From contig CAVYVA010000004.1 of NCBI GenBank assembly GCA_963771835.1, positions 124,001 through 188,000 on the forward strand: 64,000 bases of DNA, read 5' to 3'. Shown one piece after another: positions 53,481 to 61,562 of this stretch. The notes below the pieces were generated by a model that had not been told where the DNA came from, searched no databases, and saw nothing but the letters and a program-made list of their open reading frames with translations. Every line of letters begins with the position of its first letter. Position 1 is the stretch's first letter. The position numbers were made by a program, and so were the translations under genes. The stretch is from CAVQCJ01 sp963771835. GTDB lineage: Bacteria; Actinomycetota; Actinomycetes; Prado026.

Positions 53481-55097
53481 ATGAAGCGCTGGTGGGCGCT
53501 GGTCGCGCTGGCGACGGCCCAGTTCGTGATGGTCCTCGACCAGTCGGTCATGAACGTGTCGATCAGCCAGCTGGTGGCCGACTTCGACACCACGGTCACC
53601 GTCATCCAGGCCGTCATCACCTTCTACTGCCTGGTGATGGCCATGCTGATGCTGACCGGCGGCAAGATCGGCGACATCATCGGCCGCCGTCGCGCCTTCG
53701 TCGTCGGCCTGGTCATCTACGGCTTCGGGTCGGCCATCACCGCTGTCGCACCGAACGTCGCGGTCCTGACGCTGGGGTGGTCGGTCCTGGAGGGGGTCGG
53801 GGCGGCGCTGGTGCTGCCTGCGATGGCCGCGCTGATCGCGGGCAACTACGAAGGACGGGAGCGGAAGATCGCCTACGCCGTCCTCGGCGGTGTCGCCGGC
53901 GCCGGGATCGCGGTCGGGCCCATCCTGGGCGGCTGGGCCACCACCGAGCTGAGCTGGCGCGTGGTGTTCCTGGGCGAGGTCGTGCTGGTGCTGTTCATCC
54001 TCGTCATGTCGCGGCTGGTGGGCGACGCGCCCCGCAGCGGTGCCAAGCCGCGTCTGGACGGCGTCGGCAGCGTGCTGTCCGCCGCGGGCCTCGGGCTGGT
54101 CGTCCTCGGCGTCCTGCAGTCCAGCACCTGGGGCTGGGTCCGCCCCAAGGACTCCCCGGTCCAGCCCTTCGGGTTCTCCCTGACGCTCTTCGTCATCGCG
54201 CTGGGCGGAGCGCTGCTGTGGGGGTTCGTGCGCTGGCAGCGCCATCGCGAGGCCGTGGGCAGCGACCCGCTGGTCCACCTCGCCCTGCTGGAGGTGCCGC
54301 CGCTGCGCTCCGGCCTGATCAGCCTGTTCTCCCAGAACCTGATCCTGATGGGCGCGTTCTTCGTCATCCCGCTCTACCTGCAGCTCGTCCTCGGCATGGA
54401 CGCCCTCCAGACCGGCGTCAAGATGCTGCCCGTCTCCATCACCATGTTCCTGGCCGCCGCGCTCGGTTCCCGCCTGTCGACGCGCTACCCCGTCCGGTCG
54501 ATCGTCCGCGCCGGTCTGGTGACGACCCTCGTCGCCATCATCGGGCTGCTGTCCACGGTCCAGCCCGACCTGGCCGACATCGCTTTCGCCGTCTTCATGG
54601 CGCTGCTGGGCGTGGGTATGGGGCTGATGGCGTCCCAGCTCGGCAACGTCGTGCAGTCCTCCGTCGACGCGTCCGGCCGCGGCGAGGCGGGCGGCCTGCA
54701 GTACACCGGCCAGCAGCTGGGCTCCGCCCTCGGTGTCGCCCTCATCGGCGCGATAGTCCTGGCCGGCCTGGCCGGGGTGTTCGTCTCGAAGATCCAGTCC
54801 GACGAACGCATCAGCCAGGAGGTGGCGAGCCAGGTCAGCGTCGCGGCCGAGTCCGGCATCGACTTCGTCTCCAGCGACCAGATCGCCGCAGCAGCCAAGA
54901 GCGCCGGTCTCGACGAGGCCACCACCGCAGCCATCGTCGACGACTACGAGCAGGCCCAGCTGCAGGCGCTGAAGGGCGGCTTCCTCGTCGCTGCGCTGCT
55001 GGCCCTGGCCTCGCTCCCGTTCACCCGCGACCTGCCCCACACTCGGCCGTCCCCGGAGCAGGAACCGGCTGCCGAGACCGTCCGGAGCACGACCTAG
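53481..55097 (+). CDS. MFS drug:H+ antiporter (DHA2)
   Basis: A 538-aa, 14-helix exporter. Motif D1 is VMVLDQSVMNVSISQLV, motif A GGKIGDIIGRRRAF, motif C GGVAGAGIAVGPILGGWA. A long loop before the last helix (SGIDFVSSDQIAAAAKSAGL) is extracytoplasmic. Substrate unknown. ATG 53481. The YCII gene follows after 12 nt, so the DUF2252-MFS-YCII run may be one operon. Confidence 0.92.
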   Translation: MKRWWALVALATAQFVMVLDQSVMNVSISQLVADFDTTVTVIQAVITFYCLVMAMLMLTGGKIGDIIGRRRAFVVGLVIYGFGSAITAVAPNVAVLTLGWSVLEGVGAALVLPAMAALIAGNYEGRERKIAYAVLGGVAGAGIAVGPILGGWATTELSWRVVFLGEVVLVLFILVMSRLVGDAPRSGAKPRLDGVGSVLSAAGLGLVVLGVLQSSTWGWVRPKDSPVQPFGFSLTLFVIALGGALLWGFVRWQRHREAVGSDPLVHLALLEVPPLRSGLISLFSQNLILMGAFFVIPLYLQLVLGMDALQTGVKMLPVSITMFLAAALGSRLSTRYPVRSIVRAGLVTTLVAIIGLLSTVQPDLADIAFAVFMALLGVGMGLMASQLGNVVQSSVDASGRGEAGGLQYTGQQLGSALGVALIGAIVLAGLAGVFVSKIQSDERISQEVASQVSVAAESGIDFVSSDQIAAAAKSAGLDEATTAAIVDDYEQAQLQALKGGFLVAALLALASLPFTRDLPHTRPSPEQEPAAETVRSTT

Positions 55098-55109
55098 CGA
55101 GGAGCGACC

Positions 55110-55427
55110 ATGCCCCTGTACCTGCTGACCTACCACGGTGGCAGCCCGAACGAGACGGAAGAAGCACGCGAGCACGCGATGGCTGCCTGGGGTGAGTGGA
55201 TGGGCGGGCTCGGTGCAGCGCTGGCCGACGGGGGCAAGCCGGTGGGTCAGTCCGCCACCGTCGCCTCCGACGGCTCGTCGTCTCCCGGTGGCGGGTCGAA
55301 CCCGGTCACCGGCTACAGCGTCGTCAGCGCGGACAGCCTCGAGGCCGCGGTCCACCTGGTCGCCGGCTGCCCGATCCTGTCCAGCGGCGGCAGCGTCGAG
55401 GTCGGGGAGACCGTCGACATCATGTGA
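55110..55427 (+). CDS. YCII-related protein
   Basis: A 105-aa ferredoxin-like protein: PLYLLTYHGGSPNETEEARE, AMAAWGEWMGGLGAALADGG, VTGYSVVSADSLEAAVHLVA, GCPILSSGGSVEVGETVDIM. The YCII family has conserved His/Asp of unknown catalytic use. Members often sit next to ECF sigma factors or SRPBCC genes, as here with the SRPBCC gene convergent just downstream. ATG 55110 follows GAGGAG. Confidence 0.85.
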   Translation: MPLYLLTYHGGSPNETEEAREHAMAAWGEWMGGLGAALADGGKPVGQSATVASDGSSSPGGGSNPVTGYSVVSADSLEAAVHLVAGCPILSSGGSVEVGETVDIM

Positions 55428-55451
55428 GGAGGCCGCCCGCGTCGTCGTGAG

Positions 55452-55886
55452 TCACGCGGACCGGGCGCCGGTCGTGATGAGGGTCTTCAGGCTGCCCTGG
55501 ACGTACGAGCCCCACGCGTTCGAGCAGTTGGCGAAGCACTCGTAGTCGGGCACGAGGCCCTCGTGCGTGAACCGCAGCCTGGTGCGGCCGTCGACCGGCT
55601 CGATGTCGAACCTGATCGTCGTCCCCGTCCACTCGTCCTTGACCTGGGCGAAGTCGAGCCGGCTGTCGGTCACCAGCCAGGCGACCTTCTCGCCGCGGAC
55701 GAGCTCGGTGATGCGCATGGCGTTCCAGTGGATGCCGGGCACGCTGTACGTGAACTCGTCGCCGAGGCTGTCGGTGCGTCCCTCGATGTCGCCGAACCAC
55801 CAGGACCGCACGTCGACGACTGCGTCGAAGACCTGCTCGGGCGTCTGGTCGACGTCGATCGTGGTGGTGTAGCTGTCGTCGCTCAT
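55452..55886 (-). CDS. SRPBCC (AHSA1-like) protein
   Basis: A 144-aa START-like fold: SYTTTIDVDQTPEQVFDAVV, VRSWWFGDIEG, IHWNAMRITELVRGEKVAWL, WTGTTIRFDIEPVDGRTRLR. It has a hydrophobic ligand cavity in the family; no specific ligand is known. It is the last gene of the SRPBCC-ArsR-SRPBCC operon, 22 nt after the ArsR stop. Confidence 0.88.
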   Translation of the reverse strand: MSDDSYTTTIDVDQTPEQVFDAVVDVRSWWFGDIEGRTDSLGDEFTYSVPGIHWNAMRITELVRGEKVAWLVTDSRLDFAQVKDEWTGTTIRFDIEPVDGRTRLRFTHEGLVPDYECFANCSNAWGSYVQGSLKTLITTGARSA

Positions 55887-55908
55887 GGGTGATCGGTTCC
55901 TTTCGAGG

Positions 55909-56244
55909 TCAGGACTTGTCGAGGTGAGATCTCAGGGCTGCCAGCGGTCCGTCCCAGTCGCGGGCCAGGGCCGCCAGGAACTGCTGAGCCACGCGCATCG
56001 GCCCGGACTGGAGGTGGTAGCGCACCCGTCTGCCCTCGCCGGGCTCGGGCCAGACCAGTCCCGCGTCCGCCAGCAGGGCAAGGTGCTTGGCGATCCCCTG
56101 GCGGGTGATGGGCAGAGTCGCCGCGAGCTCGGTCACCGTCGCCGGGCCGGTGGCCGACAGCTCGGCCAGGATGGCTCGACGGTTGGCATCGGCCAACGCC
56201 GCGAATACCGCCTCGGCGACGAGCTCGGGCTGCGGGTCAGCCAT
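55909..56244 (-). CDS. ArsR family transcriptional regulator
   Basis: A 111-aa winged helix of the group found with SRPBCC genes: AVFAALADANRRAILAELSA, LPITRQGIAKHLALLADAGL and EPGEGRRVRYHLQSGPM. No metal-binding Cys. It overlaps the upstream SRPBCC gene by 8 nt and presumably binds the large palindrome at 56685-56728 to autoregulate the operon. Confidence 0.92.
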   Translation of the reverse strand: MADPQPELVAEAVFAALADANRRAILAELSATGPATVTELAATLPITRQGIAKHLALLADAGLVWPEPGEGRRVRYHLQSGPMRVAQQFLAALARDWDGPLAALRSHLDKS

Positions 56245-56665
56245 GGAGATAGGCGACCAGCTCGTCGAGCTCGCTCTTCCAGCCGTCGGTGTTGCCGTTG
56301 AAGGCCTTCTCGTGCTCCGCCGGGCCGAGCTGGGCGAAGCCGGTCTCGACGACGGTCACCGTGGTGCCGGCGCCGTCGGGCGCGAGGGTGAACTCGACGT
56401 AGGTCCGCCGCGCATCACCGTCGGGCAGCCCGTAGATGCCCCACGTGTAGCCGAAGACGGTCGGTGGCTCGATCCGCTCGATACGCAGCTGGGCCCGGTG
56501 GCCGCCGTCCCACTGCAGGGTCGCGCTGCCGCCGACGCGGAGGTCGACCTCGGCGCTCTGGCCGAACCAGGTGCCCAGTCCCTCCGCGGTCGTGATCGCC
56601 GCCCACACCTGCTCGACCGGGCGCTCGACCCGCACTGTCCGTTCGATCCGGTCCGGGAATCCCAT
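56237..56665 (-). CDS. SRPBCC (AHSA1-like) protein
   Basis: A 142-aa protein: GFPDRIERTVRVERPVEQVW, GLGTWFGQSAEVDLRVGGS, VFGYTWGIYGLPDGDARRTY, GTTVTVVETGFAQLGPAEHE. ATG 56665 has GGAGGT at good spacing. The frame is open back to 56716, but that would translate through the operator. First gene of the operon; it overlaps arsR downstream. Confidence 0.9.
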   Translation of the reverse strand: MGFPDRIERTVRVERPVEQVWAAITTAEGLGTWFGQSAEVDLRVGGSATLQWDGGHRAQLRIERIEPPTVFGYTWGIYGLPDGDARRTYVEFTLAPDGAGTTVTVVETGFAQLGPAEHEKAFNGNTDGWKSELDELVAYLHG

Positions 56666-56684
56666 CGCGGTACCTCCATCGGTC

Positions 56685-56728
56685 GCAACTGTTTGGTTGC
56701 CACAACTGTATGGCAACCAAACAGTTGC
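56685..56728. promoter_or_regulatory. Operator: perfect 17-bp inverted repeat, 10-nt spacer
   Basis: Arm GCAACTGTTTGGTTGCC (56685-56701) and its exact complement GGCAACCAAACAGTTGC (56712-56728) flank ACAACTGTAT. The spacer repeats the CAACTGTNTGG half-site a third time. It ends 1 nt before the helR stop and begins 19 nt before the SRPBCC start, so the operon promoter must lie in it. ArsR binding is inferred. Confidence 0.85.
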
Positions 56729-56729
56729 G

Positions 56730-58886
56730 TCAAGTCCGGCGCGACCTGAGGACGACGAGCTGCTGGGTCGCTCGGGTCATTGCGACGTAGCGGTCGACCG
56801 CTCCTTCGATGCCTTCGCCGAACGCCTCCGGGTCGACGAGGACGACCAGGTCGAACTCGAGCCCCTTCGTCAGCTCCGGGGTCAGCGACCGGACGCGGGA
56901 TGTCGCCCGCAGGGCGGGTTCGTCGATGTCGCCAGTGCCGACGACGCAGCCGATCCCGTTGGCGTGCGTGGCGAGCCAGGTGTCGAGGATCGAGCCCAGG
57001 TCAGCAGCAGACCCGTGCAGGACGGGGACACCGCTGCTGCGGATGGAGGTCGGCACGTTGGCGTCCGGGAGCACGGCCCGGATGACCGGCTCGGCTTCGG
57101 TCATGACCTCCTCCGGCGTCCGGTAGTTGATGCTCAGAGAGGCCACGTCGATCCGGTCGAACCCGATCCGCTCGAGCCGTTCCCCCCACGACTCGGTGAA
57201 ACCGTGCCGGGCCTGGGCGCGGTCCCCGACGACGGTGAAGCTCCGGGACGGGCAGCGCGCAAGCAGCATCTGCCACTCTGCGTCGGTCAGCTCCTGAGCC
57301 TCGTCCACGACGATGTGCGCGAACGGGCCGGCGAGCAGGTCCGGGTCGGTGCCCGACAGTGCGGTTTCGTCGACCAGGGCGTCCTGGAAGTCCTCGCCGC
57401 GCAGCATCGTCACCAGACCGGTGCCGTACTCGTCGTCGGCGACCTCGATCAGCGTGTCGACGACCCGTTCCATGTACTCGCGTTCGGCGGCGACAGAGGC
57501 GTCGAGCCGGCGCTTGCGGCGTGACGCCTCCGGGTCGCCGAGCCGCTGCCGTGCCGCGTCCAGGAGCGGCAGGTCGGACACCGTCCAGCCCTGGGCGTCC
57601 TCGCGCTGCAGCTTGTGAACGTCCTCGGGGCTCAGCCAGGGCGCGCACTTGCGCAGGTAGGCGGGTACCGACCAGAGGTCCGCGACCAGGTCGGCCGCTT
57701 CGAGCCGCGGCCACGCGCGGTTGAACGTCGCGCGCAGCTCATCGTTGTGCAGCAGCGACCTCCGGAGCAGGCCGGCCGGGACGTCGTCGTCGTGCTTGTC
57801 CGTCAGGATCGCGATCAGCGCCGTCCAGATCTGGTCACGAGCGTGGTTGTGCGCAGTACCGGGATCTGCCGCGTCGAACGCCTCCGCCCAGTCGTCTGCG
57901 CCCAGCCAGACCTCGGACCATTCGGTCGTGACCGTCATCCCGACGGTGGGCGGCTCCTCGTAGAACCGGACGGCTGTCTCGATCGCCGTCACCATCTCCG
58001 CCGACGACTTCAGGAGTGCCACGTCCCGGTCGGTCTCGATCACTGCTGCGGGGCCCTCGGCGACCAGGTCCCGCAGGGTGCAGGTCTGCACGCCCTCCTC
58101 GCCGAGGCTGGGGAGGACGTCGGCGACGTAGGCCAGGTAGGGCTGGTGCGGACCGACGAACAGCACCCCGCCGCGATGATGGCCCAGGCGCGGGTCCGAG
58201 TAGAGCAGGTAGGCGGAGCGGTGCAGAGCGACGACGGTCTTGCCCGTCCCCGGACCGCCGTCGACGACCAGAGCCCCGCGGGATCCCGCGCGGATGATCG
58301 CGTCCTGGTCGGCCGCGATGGTGCCGAGCACGTCTGACATCCGGGCCGACCGGTCGCTGCCCAGGCTGGCGATGAAGGCGGACTGGTCGTCGAGCGCGGG
58401 CCGGTGCCCTTCGAACCCGTCCGCGGTGAACACCTCGTCCCAGTAGTCGCTGATCCGGCCGAGCGTCCAGCGGTACCGGCGGCGGCTGGCCAGACCCATC
58501 GGGTTGGCGTGGGTCGCTCCGAAGAACGGCTCCGCCGCGGGAGAGCGCCAGTCGACCAGCAGCCGCCGACCCGCACTGTCCGTGAGGCCCAGTCGTCCGA
58601 TGTACACGGGCTCAGGGTTGTCCGCGCCGACGATGTGTCCCAGGCACAGGTCCAGACCGAAGCGACGCAGGGTGCGCAGACGGGCGGTCAGCCGGTGGAC
58701 CTCCATGTCTCGATCCATCGCCGCCTGGCCCATGCCGCCGGGCGCCTTGCGCTCGGCATCGAGGCGATCGGACAGGTCGGCGATCGACTGTCGAAGGCTC
58801 TCCGCGATGGCCACGAAGTGCTGCTCGTCACCGGCGATCAGCGCCGGGTCGGCCTTGGGGGTGAGGTGGTCGGGAAGGTCGAACAC
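56730..58886 (-). CDS. helR: RNA polymerase recycling motor HelR (rifamycin tolerance)
   Basis: A 718-aa UvrD-like superfamily-1 ATPase of the actinobacterial HelD/HelR class. An N-terminal charged helical arm (about 20-75; DEQHFVAIAESLRQSIADLS) would enter the RNA polymerase secondary channel. Walker A is DGGPGTGKT (209-217), Walker B region HIVVDEAQELTDAEW, then TVVGDRAQARHGF and the C-terminal YVAMTRATQQLVVL. HelR removes stalled polymerase from DNA and, in Streptomyces, displaces rifamycins from it. A rifamycin-associated element lies 84 nt upstream, which strongly supports this assignment. Confidence 0.92.
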   Translation of the reverse strand: MFDLPDHLTPKADPALIAGDEQHFVAIAESLRQSIADLSDRLDAERKAPGGMGQAAMDRDMEVHRLTARLRTLRRFGLDLCLGHIVGADNPEPVYIGRLGLTDSAGRRLLVDWRSPAAEPFFGATHANPMGLASRRRYRWTLGRISDYWDEVFTADGFEGHRPALDDQSAFIASLGSDRSARMSDVLGTIAADQDAIIRAGSRGALVVDGGPGTGKTVVALHRSAYLLYSDPRLGHHRGGVLFVGPHQPYLAYVADVLPSLGEEGVQTCTLRDLVAEGPAAVIETDRDVALLKSSAEMVTAIETAVRFYEEPPTVGMTVTTEWSEVWLGADDWAEAFDAADPGTAHNHARDQIWTALIAILTDKHDDDVPAGLLRRSLLHNDELRATFNRAWPRLEAADLVADLWSVPAYLRKCAPWLSPEDVHKLQREDAQGWTVSDLPLLDAARQRLGDPEASRRKRRLDASVAAEREYMERVVDTLIEVADDEYGTGLVTMLRGEDFQDALVDETALSGTDPDLLAGPFAHIVVDEAQELTDAEWQMLLARCPSRSFTVVGDRAQARHGFTESWGERLERIGFDRIDVASLSINYRTPEEVMTEAEPVIRAVLPDANVPTSIRSSGVPVLHGSAADLGSILDTWLATHANGIGCVVGTGDIDEPALRATSRVRSLTPELTKGLEFDLVVLVDPEAFGEGIEGAVDRYVAMTRATQQLVVLRSRRT

Positions 58887-58969
58887 GCTGGTAGTCAGGG
58901 GAACACCCGCACTTCGCGACTCCCGTCTCGGTAGGTTCTGGCCTCGGCCGGCGATTCTGCGCGACGAGG

Positions 58970-58990
58970 GGGGCCTTGCCGCAAGACCCC
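58970..58990 (-). promoter_or_regulatory. Rifamycin-associated element (RAE)
   Basis: On the minus strand this reads GGGGTCTTGCGGCAAGGCCC plus C, essentially the published RAE palindrome (GGGGCTTGCGGCAAGGCCCC). RAEs precede rifamycin-inducible resistance genes in actinobacteria. It lies 84 nt upstream of the helR start, in the right orientation. I see no confident -10/-35 between it and the gene. Confidence 0.92.
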
Positions 58991-59052
58991 CGGTGGGCTA
59001 TACGTTGAAAGTGGCGGGGCTCCCGGATGCGGGCGTCATCCGTGGACCAGGG

Positions 59053-59361
59053 CTACAGCCCGGCCAGAAGGTCGCGGAGTGCGGTGGTGTACGCCTCGAG
59101 TGCGGCACGGCCTCGGCGGGTCAGCGACACCCAGGTCAGTGACGCGATCCCGTTACCGGTCTTGGTCGTGCTGATGTAGCCGACGTCCTCGAGCTTGCGC
59201 AGGTGAGTGATGAGGTTGCCCGGGGTCAGGTCGAGCATCTTCTGCAGGCGGGTGAAGGCGAGTGCGTCGCCGTCGTCCAGCGCGGCCAGCGTGACGAGGA
59301 TCCGCAGTCGTGCCGGAGCGTGGATCAACGGGTCCAGCGGCTCGGTCGTGCTGCTCGTCAT
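59053..59361 (-). CDS. Winged-helix regulator (HTH_34 type)
   Basis: A 102-aa regulator: LIHAPARLRILVTLAALDDG, LTPGNLITHLRKLEDVGYIS and TKTGNGIASLTWVSLTRRGR. This short MarR/PadR-like class usually pairs with a membrane protein. ATG 59361 overlaps the stop of the upstream membrane-protein gene (ATGA). It is the likely ligand of the palindrome at 60047-60086. Confidence 0.88.
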   Translation of the reverse strand: MTSSTTEPLDPLIHAPARLRILVTLAALDDGDALAFTRLQKMLDLTPGNLITHLRKLEDVGYISTTKTGNGIASLTWVSLTRRGRAALEAYTTALRDLLAGL

Positions 59362-60032
59362 AGCTGCGCTGTCGCCCTGCCTCGCAGCCGCGCAGCCGTG
59401 GCCGCGTACACCAGCAGTGCCACGGCGCAGCCCAGCCCGGTCAGCCCCCATGCCCCTGCCGGTCCGAAGAACGTGCTCACTGAGGCGACGGCGATGATCG
59501 CGACGCACAGGCCGAGTTCGGGCCAGGCCTCCCGCATCGCCGCGATGCCGGCCGCTGCCGCGGCCAGAGCGATCAGTGGCACCGTGGGGCCGTACACCCC
59601 GTAGACGATCTTGTCGGGCACGCCGAGGTAGCGCAGCGCCCCCTGAACCGTCCATGCGCCGACCCCCGCGGCCAAGACCGCCACACCCTGCGCCCGCAGC
59701 CGCCGCCGGGCCCTGCCGCCCACGCCCGACGCCGTTCGCCGCCCGATCGTGCCGCCCACGATCGCCGCGACCCCGATCAGCCCGTACAGCACTGCGACCG
59801 ACCACCCCGCCGGACCGGAGTAGGTGGACTGTTCCCGGATCGACCACCAGACCGCGCCGTAGCCGAACAGGAACACCCCCGCTCCCACCACGGCTGCCAG
59901 CGCAGACGAGGGGTCGAACGCCCGCCGCGCCTGCCGGGAGGTCTGCTCGACCAGACGCGTTGCCTCGCGCGGGTCCAGCTCGTTCCCGTCGTCGAACGCC
60001 CCGGTCGCGTCGGTGTCGCGCGTCTCGTTCAT
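59358..60032 (-). CDS. Multi-pass membrane protein, unknown
   Basis: A 224-aa protein. The acidic N-terminus (NETRDTDATGAFDDGNELDP) is followed by about six helices: LAAVVGAGVFLFGYGAVWWS, WSVAVLYGLIGVAAIVGGTI, GVAVLAAGVGAWTVQG, VPLIALAAAAAGIAAM, LCVAIIAVASVSTFFG, LTGLGCAVALLVYAATA. Similar membrane proteins are often paired with this winged-helix type, but no activity is known. It is the first gene of a two-gene operon. Confidence 0.82.
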   Translation of the reverse strand: MNETRDTDATGAFDDGNELDPREATRLVEQTSRQARRAFDPSSALAAVVGAGVFLFGYGAVWWSIREQSTYSGPAGWSVAVLYGLIGVAAIVGGTIGRRTASGVGGRARRRLRAQGVAVLAAGVGAWTVQGALRYLGVPDKIVYGVYGPTVPLIALAAAAAGIAAMREAWPELGLCVAIIAVASVSTFFGPAGAWGLTGLGCAVALLVYAATAARLRGRATAQL

Positions 60033-60046
60033 AGTCGAGTCTCCTT

Positions 60047-60086
60047 ACTTTGTGGCGCAAACCTAGATGGCTTTGCGCCACAAAGT
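60047..60086. promoter_or_regulatory. Operator: perfect 15-bp inverted repeat, 10-nt spacer
   Basis: ACTTTGTGGCGCAAA (60047-60061) and its exact complement TTTGCGCCACAAAGT (60072-60086) flank CCTAGATGGC. It sits 14 nt upstream of the membrane-protein ATG. Binding by the winged-helix protein of this operon is inferred. Confidence 0.85.
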
Positions 60087-60140
60087 CAAGGGCAGGAGCT
60101 GGCCAGGTCACAGCGCCTGGCTTACCGCAGGTGGCCGGCC

Positions 60141-60174
60141 TTGACGGCCGAGCTTCGGCCAGTATCGTTGTCTT
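60141..60174 (+). promoter_or_regulatory. Leaderless promoter of the GntR-ABC operon
   Basis: TTGACG (60141-60146), a 16-bp spacer, TATCGT (60163-60168), then 6 nt to the ATG at 60175. Transcription should begin at or next to the A of the start codon, giving a leaderless mRNA. No ribosome-binding site is visible before the ATG. Confidence 0.7.
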
Positions 60175-60678
60175 ATGACACTAGATAAGCCGATAAGCCA
60201 GGACGGCCCCAGGTCCGCGGCGCCGCTGCCGCCGATCGCGTTTCGGCTCGACCCCGCGTCCGGGGTGCCGACGTATCTGCAGCTGGTCCGTCAGGTCGAG
60301 GATGCGTTGCTGCTGGGCTATCTGAACCGGGGCGACCAGCTGCCGAAGGTCCGCGACGTGGTCGCGGACCTGGCGATCAACCCGAACACGGTGCTGAAGG
60401 CGTATCGAGAGCTCGAGCACAAGGGCTTGGCGTCGGGACGGCCCGGCCAGGGCACCTTCGTGCAGTCTGGCGTGAGCCCGGCGGCGCTGCCGGAGCTGGC
60501 CGGTCTGCGTCGTCGGCTGTTGCGCTGGCTCGGCGAGGCCGAGACCGCGGGACTGGACGAGAGCAGCGTGCTGGCCCTCTTCACAACCACGCTGCGGGAT
60601 TTCGCTGAGCGCCGGCGCGCGAGTGACGCCGGCGCGGCGCAGGCGCCGTCGGCGCAGACAACGGGGGGCGTCGCGTGA
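60175..60678 (+). CDS. GntR family regulator (YtrA type)
   Basis: A 167-aa regulator. The N-terminal winged helix has VPTYLQLVRQVEDALLLGYL, QLPKVRDVVADLAINPNTVL and ELEHKGLASGRPGQGTFV. A short helical tail is typical of the YtrA subgroup, which represses its own ABC exporter operon. The stop overlaps the ATPase GTG (GTGA). The leaderless promoter leaves room for autoregulation around TCTTATGACACTAGATAAG. Confidence 0.92.
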   Translation: MTLDKPISQDGPRSAAPLPPIAFRLDPASGVPTYLQLVRQVEDALLLGYLNRGDQLPKVRDVVADLAINPNTVLKAYRELEHKGLASGRPGQGTFVQSGVSPAALPELAGLRRRLLRWLGEAETAGLDESSVLALFTTTLRDFAERRRASDAGAAQAPSAQTTGGVA

Positions 60679-61562
60679 GCATCATCGAGACGGTCGGCCT
60701 CGGCAAGAGGTACCGCCGCGCATGGGCGTTGCGGGACTGCACACTCGCCATCCCGGCGGGTCACCTCGCCGCGCTGGTCGGTCCCAACGGCGCGGGCAAG
60801 ACAACCCTGCTCCACACCGTGGTCGGCCTGACGGCACCGACCAGCGGGGACGTGCGCGTGCTGGGTGGAGCCTTGGCCGGTTCGCCGGAGGCCCTGGACG
60901 GCATCGCCTTCGTCGCGCAGGACATGCCGCTGTACGAGCACCTGTCCGTCGCGGACATGCTGCACCTGACCCGCAACCTCAACCGTGGCTTCGACAGCGA
61001 CTTCGCTCGCCGTCGGCTGCGCGACCTCGGGATCACCGAGAACCACCGGACCGGCAAATTGTCGGGCGGCCAGCAGGCGCAGCTCGCGCTGACGCTGGCA
61101 CTGGCGCGGCATCCGCGGCTGCTGGTGATGGACGAGCCCACGGCTCGTCTCGACCCGGTTGCCCGGCACGACTTCATGGCGACGGTGATGGCCGCGATGG
61201 CCGAGGACGGCCTGTCGGTCCTGCTCTCCTCGCATGTCCTGGCCGAGCTCGAACGATTCGCGGACTACCTCGTGCTGATCACCCACGGTGTGGTGCGTCT
61301 CGACGGCACCGTCGACGGGCTGATCGACCGGCACCGGCTCATGACCGGGCCGGCCGGGCGGCCCGCGGACGCGACGTGGCACGTCATCCAGTCCAGACAA
61401 GCCGGCGCTCAGCAGCACCTGCTCGTCCGCGTCGACCCGGCCAGCGACCAGGAGCCGGCCGGCTGGCAAGCCCGGCCGGTAGGGGTGGAGGAGCTCGCGC
61501 TGGCGTACCTGCGCGACGACGCGCTCGCACCCGTGCTCGCGCAGGTGGGGGCTGGACGATGA
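60675..61562 (+). CDS. ABC transporter ATPase
   Basis: A 295-aa ATPase of the YtrB/CcmA-like exporter class. Walker A GPNGAGKTTL, Q-loop VAQDMPLYEHL, signature LSGGQQAQLAL, Walker B LLVMDEPTARLD, switch His LLSSHVLAELE. Signature LSGGQ is intact. The C-terminal 80 residues form an extension of unknown role. GTG start overlaps the GntR stop, and its stop overlaps the permease start (ATGA). Confidence 0.93.
   Translation: MSIIETVGLGKRYRRAWALRDCTLAIPAGHLAALVGPNGAGKTTLLHTVVGLTAPTSGDVRVLGGALAGSPEALDGIAFVAQDMPLYEHLSVADMLHLTRNLNRGFDSDFARRRLRDLGITENHRTGKLSGGQQAQLALTLALARHPRLLVMDEPTARLDPVARHDFMATVMAAMAEDGLSVLLSSHVLAELERFADYLVLITHGVVRLDGTVDGLIDRHRLMTGPAGRPADATWHVIQSRQAGAQQHLLVRVDPASDQEPAGWQARPVGVEELALAYLRDDALAPVLAQVGAGR

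Noticed and set aside
51885..55355. A 1156-aa open frame on the minus strand
   Set aside because: It is antisense to DUF2252, MFS and YCII genes with clear motifs. Its translation is Arg/Gly/His/Gln-rich low-complexity sequence typical of antisense frames in GC-rich DNA.
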